64,000 bases of DNA from Symbiodinium natans. Its lineage: Eukaryota; Sar; Dinophyceae; Suessiales; Symbiodiniaceae. The position numbers and the translations under genes were made by a program. Below, in pieces: positions 9,679-18,270 of the stretch (positions are counted from its first letter, which is position 1; each line of letters starts with the position of its first letter). Location of the stretch: positions 78,155 to 142,154 of the forward strand of contig CAJNDS010000432.1 of the NCBI GenBank assembly GCA_905221605.1, in the 5' to 3' direction. The notes below the pieces were generated by a model, which worked only from the letters and a program-made list of their open reading frames with translations, had not been told where the DNA came from and did no database searches.

Positions 9679-12643
9679 GTTACGCTGCTCACTGGCTTTC
9701 TAGGCTCAGGATCGCAGCCGCTGAGTGCAGCAACATTGAGCTCGAGAGTGTTATGCTCTTTTTGGCGGGCCAGAATCGACTGAGTTGTAGGCAAGACCTC
9801 CTTGCTGAAGCACATACTTGAGAATCAGGAGGGAGTCCGCCCAGAGCCAAGCACGGCCAAGCATTTGCACTTTGGGGGGTGTTGCGGACGATGTTTGTAG
9901 AGAGAGAGGGAAAGTGGACCAAGGAATTGGGGTGGTGGTCAACGACGTCGCTGCTGTAAACATCGATGCCCAACTGATTCAAAGGCCGCCTTGATATGAG
10001 TGGATGTGGAGGGAGCTGTGTTTCGCTTGCAATCGGCTATGAGCACACTGCACGCCAAACCCTCCCCATCATGGTTGCCTTCGTGGAGGTATGAAAAGAA
10101 CGGTGCAATTGAGATTGCAGAGCTCGCGAATGGATGTGTCGGACTCTTACTCTAGCATATTCTTCACGCCCTGTTTCCTGAAGCCGCTTCGACGCCGTTG
10201 CGTCGGTTGAGGTTTGCTGCACCGCATCTGATGATTTGGTCGCATCAGTCCAGGAGCTGGTCAACAGGACTTATGGCAGGCAGATGTACAGGATACACAA
10301 TGCAAGATGAGAGACGGCGAGTGATGCGCCCCGGGTCTGCACTCGGATTTTCTTGTGCAGGCCTTTTCACCATGTGGTGATTGAAATGAGCGGCGTTGGT
10401 GAGCTGGCATCCCAGCATTCGGTAGAGGGGGTGGTGGGGCTCTGGGCTCGGGGGTCAGGCCGAGAGAACCAAATAGGGATGCATCCCTGATGTTCTCCGT
10501 GCCAAGCATCAGCCAAGATCTCTCGAAGTACTGTTACCCTTTCGTTTGGCGACGCCAATGCGATGTGAACTTCACCCAAGCTTCGGCTGCCACTTGGTTA
10601 GCCTTTTGGCATGTGAGCTTTAAGGCTTTAAGTCCTGGCGCGCAACTAAATCTACCTGTCCCAAACTTTCGGGGGGGGGGGGGGGTTGGATGTTCAACAG
10701 CAGACAGTCGCATCTCTAGGGTTCTCCACGGCCCGGATGAGTTTGGTGTTAAGGCCAGAGGCCATCCGACGGCATTGGGACATCGGCGTTGAAGTGGGCA
10801 GAAGATCTCAGATGGCACCATTTCGATGCGCTCCGCGGACCTCTGCGCCTCTGTGCTGATCTGTGCTGATCTGTGCTGAGGCATGCCTGCGACTCTCCTG
10901 ACGGAGATCAAGAGGACCATTGCCGTTGTGGATGCCAGCCTGTTCGGCAACGACTGGATCGACAGCCGAAAGGTCCCTGCTAGATGCCTTGTGTAGGGAA
11001 ATGTGGGGAAGTTGGTGAAACGAGAGGCATCTGTCAGGAACGAGCAGGGGATGCCGCTGCCACATTCGGGTGGGACTCGAAGACCTCCGCTTTTTTGCTT
11101 GTGCGAGCGTTCCAGAGTACGTAACCAAGGTTTCGAGACGGTCGGCCAGCTTCTTGCAGAGCAGGTGGAGAAGGCGGATCTTGTGTGCCAACCTCAGGCA
11201 CATCTGATGCAGTAGGGATGTCCACCTCATGCACTTCCTTCCAGCGAGGTTGATGAATAAGATCGACTTGGCAACTGATGAGGAAGCCAAAACCACTGAG
11301 GAGGCCTGTGCATTCCTGTGCACTCCCGTTTGGGGGAGTGCGCTAAATAGGGGCCCCTTCCAGGTAAGTTTGTAATGGAATCCTTGCAAAAGTCTTTAAG
11401 AGGACTTTAGTTTAGCACAGCCACCATGTGATATCATGCCCCTTCATCCTTGTCTGTCACAGTGCAGGTCCTCAAAGCCATCAATGGCGAGGCGGAGGTG
11501 ATTCGCTGCACATACGGGAAGGCTCAGTATGCTCCTGGTACACTCTCCGTGCTACGTGACTTCAACATTCCCAGCTCGTCTTTGAGTCTTCGTGGTGGCA
11601 CAGGTTAGCCCAATCGAACTACTACCGGAGATACCGGAAGGGATCAAGTATCCGGAGTTTGGGCGAGGATGCGATGCTGTGCGCGCAGTTGCCGGCTGCC
11701 GAACGGCCTTGTGAGTGACACCTGCCAGCATAACACATCGGTGCAAGGACGGAACTATCGGTGGGCGCAAAACCCTCAGGTTCTGCAGCTCCGCGTCAAG
11801 GCTGTGTGATTACTCATCTTTTGTGGACTGTGGAGTTGCTCGCAGCGTTCGCCAACCTCCAGCCAGGTTCCAGCGAACACCAAGTCGAAAGACGTCAACT
11901 TTGACATTGGCCGAACGTGGCTGCAGATCTGGGTGAGCCTCCGATCGGCTTCCGCTCAAAGCTTCAGTGATGAGCTTGGATGAATTTCCCTGGCCCGAGG
12001 TGCAGGGCGAGCAGGTTCCCCGACTTCAAGGAAAGCTCTTCGGCCGGCTGAAGGCAGAAAGCCTGCAGCCAATTGTCGCAGCCAGCAGACAGGTTGAAGC
12101 TCGCTTGGAAGCCTTCTGGCAATGACATCGCGGTAGTGTTGCATGTTTTGCTCTTTGTGAGACTTGTCTGCTCTCTCTCACCCGGGTTAGGAACGCCTCT
12201 AAAGACTCAGCTGCGCTGATTGTTCTGTGATGGCCCTCGCCACGGAGGGCCAGTTCCTGCACTGTTCTCCATCACTACTCGGTAGTGAGTGATCCAAAAG
12301 TGCTGAGAACTTTAAGAGCTGCCACTTCCGCGACTGATGGATCTGAACTTTGCGCGGCACAATCTGTAAACCGAAGTTTGGATGCACGTTTGCATTTTGA
12401 GCTTGGGCCGATGAGCAAGAATGACTTGAAGCCCCAAACCCTAGACCCTAAACCGTAAATCCTAGCCCCTAAACCTTAAACCCCTCTGCCCCTTTGTTGA
12501 GCATATGCGCAGGGGATCGAGGAGTGGATTTGGGAGTTGGACGGCGAAGGCGTAGCGACGTGAGCAGCGCAGTTGACAGGGCCTTGCTTGCGGCTGTGTG
12601 CCCAGAAAGCTACTGCGAATCGCTACTGTCGTCGTCGTCATCG

Positions 12644-12681
<38 letters not shown>

Positions 12682-14809
12682 GGAATGATCATTCTTGTTT
12701 TTGTCAATTCACAGCGCAGCTTCCCTGTAATCTGTTTGAGTAAGCTGCGGGGCTCAGGCTTGTGAAGTTTGGGCATGCTTGAGAGCTTTGATCAGTTCTT
12801 TGCAGGTGACGACCGTCACGTCGCTGTATTCCTAGAGAAGAGCCAGGAGGCCTTGGAGAGCCAACATCCGAGTAGCTGTCGCTCAGAAGCTCACGATGCT
12901 GGCGCGAGAATTGCAAGAACTGGCGATTTTGTGCAGGCCATGTGGGAGGACCTGTGGGAGAAAGAGCAGGGGAACCAGCCGGCGCAGTGCTCCAAGCCGA
13001 CGGACATAGGGGAGACACATAGCTAATGTTTTTTTTTCTTCCTCATTTCCTGTGGCTCAGGCAAGAGCACGAGCCGGTGGCGGCAGCTGAAGAGGCCGCA
13101 GTTCTGGAGGGAAGAAGCCAGGTCCCTAGAGCTCAGAGCAGCGCTGGAGAGGCACAGGGATGTGACTTCTCTCTAAATTGAGAACTGCACGTTTGTGCGT
13201 CATGGCCTCCACGAAGATGTCATTGGGAGTGTGGCGGGTGTGGAAGAGACCGGATGGAAGCGACACAGTCCAAGAGCCCTCGGAGCCCTAAACTTCGGGT
13301 TGCCTACAGTGCCCATGTGTTCTTTGACCGGGTCCAGGCAGGCGCCCCTCAACACAAGCCCATTGCCAGAGCAGAGATGAGTTGCTAGGACCTGGTGCCC
13401 GCCAGGTGCTACGCGAGCGCCAAGCCACGTGCGGAGGCGAGTAGCACTTGATTTTGCAGACTGTCAACTAGAGATACGCCGGCAGGAACTCTCGGGCGGC
13501 TGGCAGAAGATTTGGCATCCAACCTAGCTCACGTTTCTGCGTGAGATTGATAGCTCTTTGGATGGTTGATAAAGTAGAAGGTCTGTTATAACTGGTATGA
13601 TATATTGTGGTATGTTCAAGACTGTTTGTTTGCAGTGCAAGGCATCCGAACTTTCACCTACGAGCGGCGCAGGCCCTTCAGTGCCGCCCGCTTGCAGAGG
13701 CCTCTCAAGTGTCGTCTTGCACACCATCTTATGCGCACCATTGCGCACCTCCGCCTCGTATCCTTAGTTCCTGAATGTGACTTCTCCCCTTGTAAAAAGC
13801 GGCGAGATTTTTCAGTTTTGGCAGTGACAGGTTGATCGAAGACTGGCCCTTGCCGAGGAAGCGGGCTTTCGGACTTGACGAGCTGGAGGCCGAAGTTCCT
13901 CGTCACCTTAGAGAAGCCACTTACGCTGAGGGCCGCCCATTGCGCAGATGTGAGTAGGCCGGTGATGCAGACGAAGGACTCCAGGCGCCCACATCAGCCC
14001 ACATCTCTCTTAGAGCACCGTAGCTGAAGGTAAGAGCATGGAAGAGCCGCCGAGGCGCTGAAGCCGATTCTGCGGTCCAAAGGGTTCTGCTGGGTGGACT
14101 CCGAACCCTTTCGGGCACCCTGCTTGTGTTTGATGACTTTTAAACATTGAGCATGCTTGATCTCTTACTCTCCAGAAGCTTCAGCCCACAAAATCTCAAA
14201 TTGTCTCGAAGGTCAACGAGTGGTCACACGCAGGAAGATCCCTGTCAGTTCTTCCGAAGGCCGGATGCATGCTAAGGCCCTCGTTACACGGACAGACGAC
14301 GTTGAGAGGACTGGTGGTGGTCCGTCTTAAAGCCGGACCAGCTGAACTTCCAGATCTGCACCTTCCTTGATGTCGTCACTGTAGTCAGTGAGACCTCGTG
14401 TAGGCCCTGTATCATGAGGCTACCCCGGCGCAAAGGCACAGTTTGAGCGAGCGCGCCGGGAGAAGTGGCAGGCCTTGTGTCGTGTTTTGCTCGTATTTCG
14501 ATGCACGCGTGCTCATCACTCTAAAACCTTGTTAGGAACCGGTGTATTGCACAGGATCCCTGGGGGGACAGACGACAAGAACTTGTCTTCATCGGTGGGC
14601 CTGATATGCGCCAGCAACATATCACCAAGCCTAGTTCCCAGTGTGCCACCGCACTCTTTGATGCGTGGAGGCGGATTTGAAGGCTCATCTTCATCCTTCG
14701 CATGCTGGTACTGAGGATCCTGGACGACTGCTTGCTGCAAGACTCCGAACTGGAGCAGTTCCGAGAAAGTACGCTTCTGAAAGATGGGGTTGTGGTCCAG
14801 ATCTCTTGA
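9537..14809 (+). CDS. G3E-family GTPase (CobW/COG0523), multi-exon gene
   Basis: Motifs of a G3E P-loop GTPase occur in family order on the + strand: GKTSLLKHIL (Walker A), VVVNDVAAVNIDA (switch region), NGC|VCC (CxCC metal motif, split by an intron), HHVVIEMSGV|EPN, TIAVVDASLF, LLAEQVEKADL|VLMNKIDLA (NKxD base motif), and AINGEAEVI. The CobW C-terminal domain follows: YERRRPFSAARL, ILRSKGFCWV, EWSHAGRSLSV, DRRQELVFIG and ILDDCLLQDSE, then TGA at 14807-14809. Such proteins are cytosolic or plastid metal chaperones or insertases that use GTP. Introns start with GT or GC, and acceptors are mostly AG|G. The N-terminal start is not found. The middle region, about 11604-13635, is poorly resolved. 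Confidence 0.85.
9791..9834 (+). CDS. G3E GTPase exon: Walker A lysine and helix 1
   Basis: After TTGTAG the frame supplies the rest of the GKT codon and reads KTSLLKHILENQEG. The donor is GGA|GTCCGC. The phase fits both neighbouring exons. Confidence 0.75.
9905..9984 (+). CDS. G3E GTPase exon: VVVND...NID switch region
   Basis: The frame reads RGKVDQGIGVVVNDVAAVNI then DAQLIQ. It matches the conserved 'viVND.a..niD..li' block. The donor is CAAAG|GCCGCC, a GC donor, and the split codon AG|G completes as Arg in the next exon. Confidence 0.8.
10088..10136 (+). CDS. G3E GTPase exon: ...ELANGC
   Basis: The acceptor is GTGGAG|G and the frame reads YEKNGAIEIAELANGC. The donor GT follows directly after the TGT cysteine codon at 10134-10136. 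This is the first cysteine of the CxCC metal motif. Confidence 0.75.
10212..10279 (+). CDS. G3E GTPase exon: VCC... and following helix
   Basis: The acceptor is GGTTGAG|GTTTGCTGC. The frame reads VCCTASDDLVASVQELVNRT then YG. The VCC completes the GCVCC motif begun in the previous exon. The preferred donor is GGCAG|GCAGAT (GC); a GA donor at 10268 is also in phase. Confidence 0.75.
10361..10398 (+). CDS. G3E GTPase exon: HHVVIEMSGV
   Basis: The acceptor is TTGTGCAG|G; the frame reads PFHHVVIEMSGV and the donor is GTTG|GTGAGC. It matches the family block 'fDhIviE.sGv.eP'. Its continuation EPN lies at 10467. Confidence 0.75.
10467..10496 (+). CDS. G3E GTPase exon: EPN... (3' end uncertain)
   Basis: After CCGAGAG the first two bases complete a Glu codon, and the frame reads PNRDASLMFS before a possible GT donor at TCC|GTGCCA. 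The frame stays open to about 10580, so the end is not fixed. Confidence 0.5.
10881..10972 (+). CDS. G3E GTPase exon: TIAVVDASLF
   Basis: The acceptor is TGCTGAG|G. The frame reads MPATLLTEIKRTIAVVDASL then FGNDWIDSRK, with donor CGAAAG|GTCCCT. It matches the 'vvtVVDa..f' strand. Just upstream an 11-bp unit CTGTGCTGATC is repeated three times near the acceptor. Confidence 0.7.
11107..11184 (+). CDS. G3E GTPase exon: AEQVEKADLV
   Basis: The frame reads FETVGQLLAEQVEKADL plus two bases of a Val codon; the donor is CTTGT|GTGCCA. It matches the 'EQ(V/I)EFAD' helix that precedes the NKxD motif. The 5' border is uncertain (11107 or nearby). Confidence 0.7.
11249..11303 (+). CDS. G3E GTPase exon: LMNKIDLA (NKxD)
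   Basis: The acceptor is CAGCGAG|G. The frame reads LMNKIDLATDEEAKTTEE. The NKID is the guanine-recognition motif. The best join to the next exon uses the GC donor GAGGAG|GCCTGT. The frame also stays open to a strong CAG|GTAAGT at 11373, so an alternative longer form is possible. Confidence 0.75.
11468..11603 (+). CDS. G3E GTPase exon: AINGEAEVI
   Basis: The acceptor is CAGTGCAG|G. The frame reads VLKAINGEAEVIRCTYGKAQ and goes on to ...LSLRGGT; the donor is CACAG|GTTAGC. It matches the family block 'R.INp.A.i....g.v' at the end of the GTPase domain. A GT inside (CTCCTG|GTACAC) could end it earlier. Confidence 0.65.
11870..12125 (+). CDS. coding-like blocks between the two G3E domains
   Basis: Two blocks read as coding: ANTKSKDVNFDIGRTWLQIW with donor GTGAGC at about 11933, and SLDEFPWPEVQGEQVPRLQG through ...EARLEAFWQ to about 12122. 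They lie between the GTPase and CobW C-terminal motifs and may form the linker, but no conserved motif confirms it. A further short block, GIEEWIWELDGEG, is at about 12513. Confidence 0.4.
12430..12482. repeat. degenerate telomere-like tract (CCCTAAA)
   Basis: The stretch reads CCCAAACCCTAGACCCTAAA, then ...AATCCTAGCCCCTAAACC. It ends about 30 bases before an acceptor-like GCGCAG|G followed by the coding-like block GIEEWIWELDGEG. Confidence 0.8.
12618..12681. repeat. (TCA/TCG)n trinucleotide microsatellite
   Basis: TCGTCGTCGTCATCG passes into about 13 ATC units. It would give poly-Ser on + or poly-Met on - and is taken as noncoding. Confidence 0.9.
12769..13170 (+). CDS. coding-like blocks in the G3E gene interval
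   Basis: At 12794-13024 a frame reads DDRHVAVFLEKSQEALESQH through ...VQAMWEDLWEKEQGN; an alternative frame in the same stretch reads ANIRVAVAQKLTMLARELQE. At about 13060-13173 the frame reads GKSTSRWRQLKRPQFWREEA, then RSLELRAALERHR. They may be exons of the G3E gene or intronic chance frames. Confidence 0.35.
13636..13708 (+). CDS. G3E GTPase exon: CobW C-domain, RRPF block
   Basis: The acceptor is TGTTTGCAG. The frame reads QGIRTFTYERRRPFSAARLQ then RPL. It matches the start of the CobW C-terminal domain ('gI.sfvyr.RRPFhp.Rl'). The donor is probably CTCAA|GTGTCG. Confidence 0.75.
14035..14120 (+). CDS. G3E GTPase exon: LRSKGFCWV block
   Basis: The frame reads HGRAAEALKPILRSKGFCWV then DSEPFR. 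'LRSKGFxW' is a signature of the CobW C-terminal domain. Borders are approximate. Confidence 0.8.
14175..14260 (+). CDS. G3E GTPase exon: EWSHAGRSLSV block
   Basis: The acceptor is CTCTCCAG. The frame reads KLQPTKSQIVSKVNEWSHAG then RSLSVLPK, with a GC donor CCGAAG|GCCGGA. It matches the 'WS.aG..l.l' segment of the CobW C-domain. Confidence 0.75.
14555..14617 (+). CDS. G3E GTPase exon: WGDRRQELVFIG block
   Basis: The acceptor is TGCACAG. The frame reads DPWGDRRQELVFIGGPDMRQ then QHITK. 'GDRRQELVFIG' is a hallmark of the subfamily. The frame remains open past 14617, so the donor is not fixed. Confidence 0.85.
14716..14809 (+). CDS. G3E GTPase terminal exon: LDDCLLQDSE
   Basis: The acceptor is GTACTGAG|G. 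The frame reads ILDDCLLQDSELEQFRESTL then LKDGVVVQIS and TGA. It matches the C-terminal 'LD.CLLtd.E' helix, so the gene ends here. Confidence 0.85.
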
Positions 14810-14834
14810 ATGTCGCTTGGTGGTGTGATGCAGA

Positions 14835-15075
14835 TTGCCAGGTACAGCAGAAACGTATCCACCCGACACCTATTTTGGCGTAGAGGACCGAGCCGAGTGC
14901 CATCTTTGCAGAATAGCTGTAAAGAGAAGGCAACGGGATGGCGAAACACTCTCGATCTACCACAGTTGCGAGATGTTGCGGGCATCCTGCGCTGCGAGGG
15001 CTTGCTTCGCCAAATGGGGGAAGACCCGGCAACCTTTGCGCAAGGTGCGGCTCGAGCTTCGCACCGTTGCATGAC
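14835..15075 (+). CDS. possible exon, unknown
   Basis: The frame reads ...TYFGVEDRAECHLCRIAVKR, then ...SIYHSCEMLRASCAARACFA and ...KWGKTRQPLRK. It is rich in Cys and basic residues. No ATG begins it, so it would be an internal exon. A second frame (DLPQLRDVAGILRCEGLLRQ) overlaps, so the true frame is unclear. Confidence 0.25.
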
Positions 15076-15420
15076 TCCTTTTGCATGCTGCAAGCCTGAC
15101 GATGTGGCCTTTGACAGGTTCCCAAGCTCAGGACCCTGGCTCTAGTGATGCCCGCAGCTCACAAGCCAATGCAGAAATTCTGCATGTCGGTGGAAGAAGC
15201 CCGTGAGGCGAACCTTCTGCAAGCCGCCGATGGAGAGGTTGATTCGGAACCTGCGTAAAATACACGTTGGCCCCGACGTTTGCCATGTTTGCGCAGGCAC
15301 CATACGTGCCCACTCTGACTTTTGAACGGGTGATGCAGTTGTAGTGAAATGCATCGGCCAGCCCGCTTGGCTCAACATGACTCGGGTCTAGTGCCTTCGC
15401 AGCTTGGGAGTACGGGGCAT

Positions 15421-17600
15421 ATGGGGCCCATGTGGTGGCAAAAACACCGATGGCTAAGCCTTGTCTTTCTACCACTGAGCGCGGGGCGAAGTTGTGACCT
15501 GAACATCCCGCACAGACCCCGACAAAGGCAAACATTGAGGCTCATCAAGCGTGACTGGCCTTCGCATCAGTTGGTCACACAGGTCGCTGCCATTCTACTG
15601 GAAGAGATTCTGATGTACGATATTGAAGTCGTGCATCCGGACCTGGGCCCGGTGCACGATTTCAGAGCCATTTCTTTCGGTGATGTGGATGCAAACTTCG
15701 AAGTTTGGCGAGGAGGCAAGGAGGCACAGATACAGGATTGGGTTCATAACGGCAATGCCATCGTGGCGAACTCTCACAGTGCCGTTGCTTCTAGTGGTCT
15801 CTACACGCTGAAGCATACCGTGGATCGCTTTCCTGAGACAGCCTTCTATCAGTACTTGCAGACGCCGCGAGTTCAATGGATCTTTGCGAAACCGCTGGAC
15901 GCAGGTGAGGTTGCTGCTGATCCCACAGGCTTGTGTGCGCAGCCCGAGTGGAACTGCACCAATTTCACATGGCAGCCCCCTGCCTGCCGCGAACGTGCCA
16001 TGCGATGTTTGGGCGTTGTCCTCCATGACCAAGTCCAATACACACAAGGCATGCTGGAGAATCTTGGCAGTCCGAGAGAAATGATGCTGTGATAAGAACA
16101 GGCTGCATGCGTGGGATAGTAGCTGGTGTCATAGGCGCTCGGTTTTGTTCCACATTGCTTCGCACGAAGGGCTTGAGTGGGATTCATGTGATGCGACTCA
16201 ATGGGGCAGGCCTTCAACTGAATCTTCAGACGTCCCTGCAACTCAATACACATTGCGCTTCAACAGATACCTCTTCGGAATCAGCAGAAGCAGATGCCGG
16301 CTGTGATATGTTAGGTGCTTATAGATTACGGTAGGCTGTTCAAACCCTCACCCGAAAAGGCCATGAATGCAAGGAAGCTGGTGGTCGCTGCAACGCTCCC
16401 CCTAAGGCCCTAAGGCCGTTGACACACACATGTCCAACGAGCAGAGTACGCTCTTACCACGACACTGTTTAGGTGCACGTTGACAAGCTTTGCAACTGCG
16501 GCGACAAAGTTTTTTCTTACACTGACAAGGGTTTAGGGTCAACCCTGCCAGTCTGTCTGCCTAAACCCTACACCCTAAACCCTGCCTACACCCTAGACCC
16601 TAAACCCTGCCTACACCCTAAACCCTGCCTACATCAGTGGTAAGGCGATTTGGGGAGGGGGAGGGCACTGGCGGGAATCACCATTTTGGTGGTTTGGGCC
16701 GCCTGGGAAGGGGGGGGGGGGCACGCGTTAGGGGCGCTGAAAACGCCAAAAACTTGATTCCCCCACATGGGGAGGGGGTCGGGGGGGGCGGGGGGCGGGG
16801 GTTGGGGGCGGGGGGGGCCACGCGCGGGAATCACAATTTTGGCTTAGGTTTGGCTTTCTCCAGGCCGTGGCGAGGTTTTCATTCTCTGTCGTGTTCAGGT
16901 TTCATTCGCTGTCGTGTTCAGGTTTCATTCGCTGTCGTGTTCGGGTTTCATTCGCTGTCGTGTTCAGTGGTGCCGAAATTTCCTTGTCATGGTGTGAGGC
17001 TTTTTTTATTGTCGTGGTAGCAACGCCTTCTCGTCCAACGAGTGGGGAATGGTTCGCAACCTCCCCTCTGGCTTTCGGTTCAGAGTTGAGGAATTTAGGA
17101 TTTTTTTCAAGCAGATTCCACCCGTGGCCTTAAGGCAGCAGATTGCCAACAACGACTTGCCTTTGGCCGTGCAGTACCTCAGCACCACCTCCAAGGAGCG
17201 GGAGATTTGGGAGGCGCATGCCTCCAAACGCGACATCCTCTTCCAGCACCATTCTCCAGCAATCGGTGTGGATGGTGTTCCTTCTACAGACTTTGTTCCC
17301 ATCCAGTTCGCTCCGAAGAAGTATGGATGCAACTCCACAGAGAGCCGCTTTCCTACCGGGGGTTTCAGCTGCCGTCTCGAGGGCCAGCCGCTGCAGGTCC
17401 TCGTGTCGCCGAAACTAAAGTCCTCGCACGATGCTTTTCACTTCGCTCGAAGGTTCACTTTGGATGAGTCGGACTACGAGAACCTTTTCCAAGCTTGGCG
17501 AGATGCGGACGGCGATGCCAAGTTGGCGGCTTGCAGGTGGCTACAGCGTGAGGGTACATCTCGATGGGGCAGCTGGATAAGGTTCAGCAAGCAGGTGCGA
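15421..17600 (+). CDS. secreted OpuAC-like (glycine-betaine-type) substrate-binding protein
   Basis: Exon 1 starts at the ATG of MGPMWWQKHRWLSLVFLPLS (signal-peptide-like) and reads to about 16050. RDWPSHQLVTQVAAILLEEI followed by FGDVDANFEVW matches the N-lobe of OpuAC/ProX-type binding proteins ('lg.Gd.D...e.W'), and SSGLYTLKHTVDRFPE matches their hinge region. Exon 2, about 17100-17590, reads NNDLPLAVQYLSTTSKEREI, WEAHASKRDILFQHH, then SPKLKSSHDAFHFARRFTLD and ...FQAWRDADGDAKLAACRWLQ, the C-lobe and final helices. The ~1-kb intron carries repeats. In bacteria such proteins deliver quaternary ammonium compounds to an ABC importer; the role in an alga is unknown. Further exons may follow 17600. 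Confidence 0.68.
16528..16633. repeat. telomere-like array with CCCTGCCTACA variants
   Basis: Units of CCCTAAA alternate with an 18-base variant CCTAAACCCTGCCTACAC. The array lies inside the intron of the OpuAC-like gene. Confidence 0.9.
16640..16830. repeat. G-rich intronic stretch with poly-G runs
   Basis: Several runs of 5-11 G occur with the words CGGGAATCACCATTTTGG and CGGGAATCACAATTTTGG at the two ends (near 16671 and 16825), so the block may be a partial direct duplication. No gene. Confidence 0.75.
16875..16966. repeat. 23-bp tandem repeat, about four copies
   Basis: The unit AGGTTTCATTCGCTGTCGTG plus TTC is repeated four times (first and last slightly changed). It lies about 130 bp upstream of the second coding block of the OpuAC-like gene. 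Confidence 0.9.
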
Positions 17601-17699
17601 ATGGTTGAGGAGTTTCCTCCCATGACGGGCTGCTTTCCGACGTTTTACATCTTCTTTCTCTTGCCCTTTGCCAGCCTGAGATCCTCACGGTTTTGCTGA

Positions 17700-18270
17700 T
17701 TTTGTCCTATTCTGACTTTCTGGGGGCAGAAGTTTTCAGAGGTACAAGCGCCATATCATAGTTTTACAGCTGTAGCAGCAGCAAAAAGTCCGCACCAGTG
17801 CAATCCCACAAACGATGTGAGTTTTTGGAAGCTAATCTGAATGTGATGAGACTCGGTTTGAAGAAAGCCCACGTGCTAGCAGTGTAGGGTCGCCGTCCGG
17901 TGCTGCTTTTAGCGGTCATCTGAAGTTCTTCCGGTATACAAGTACTCTATTGACTGCCACGTCGAGTTGAACTTGAACTTGTTTTTCCCCGTCGGAACGA
18001 AATGCAAAGCTCTCGTGAATAGATTTCACAAGGAACTCTGATCAAGGTTGCTTGGCTTGCAACTTCGTCGATACAATCCGCCGCTATCGGACTGCAGGTT
18101 CCAAGCATGATCGAAGTTGTGCGTTTCAATCTTCATGTCGTCGCAACTACGCTCTTGGTTAAGCTTGAGTCTGGGAATCATTGCTGTGGGACTCATTGTT
18201 TGTGACTGTTGGTGGTCTGTTCTGTCTGTCCATGTAGGTGTGTCTGTTTTCTGTATACACCATGCTGCAG
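17700..18270. other. interval between the OpuAC-like and bestrophin genes
   Basis: No coding motif was recognised. The interval is somewhat AT-richer than its flanks. It could hold the 3' end of the OpuAC-like gene and the 5' end of the bestrophin gene. A single larger gene cannot be excluded because both are on the + strand. Confidence 0.35.

Noticed and set aside
12462-12776. Minus-strand frame with a run of Met
   Set aside because: A by-product of the TCA/ATC microsatellite.
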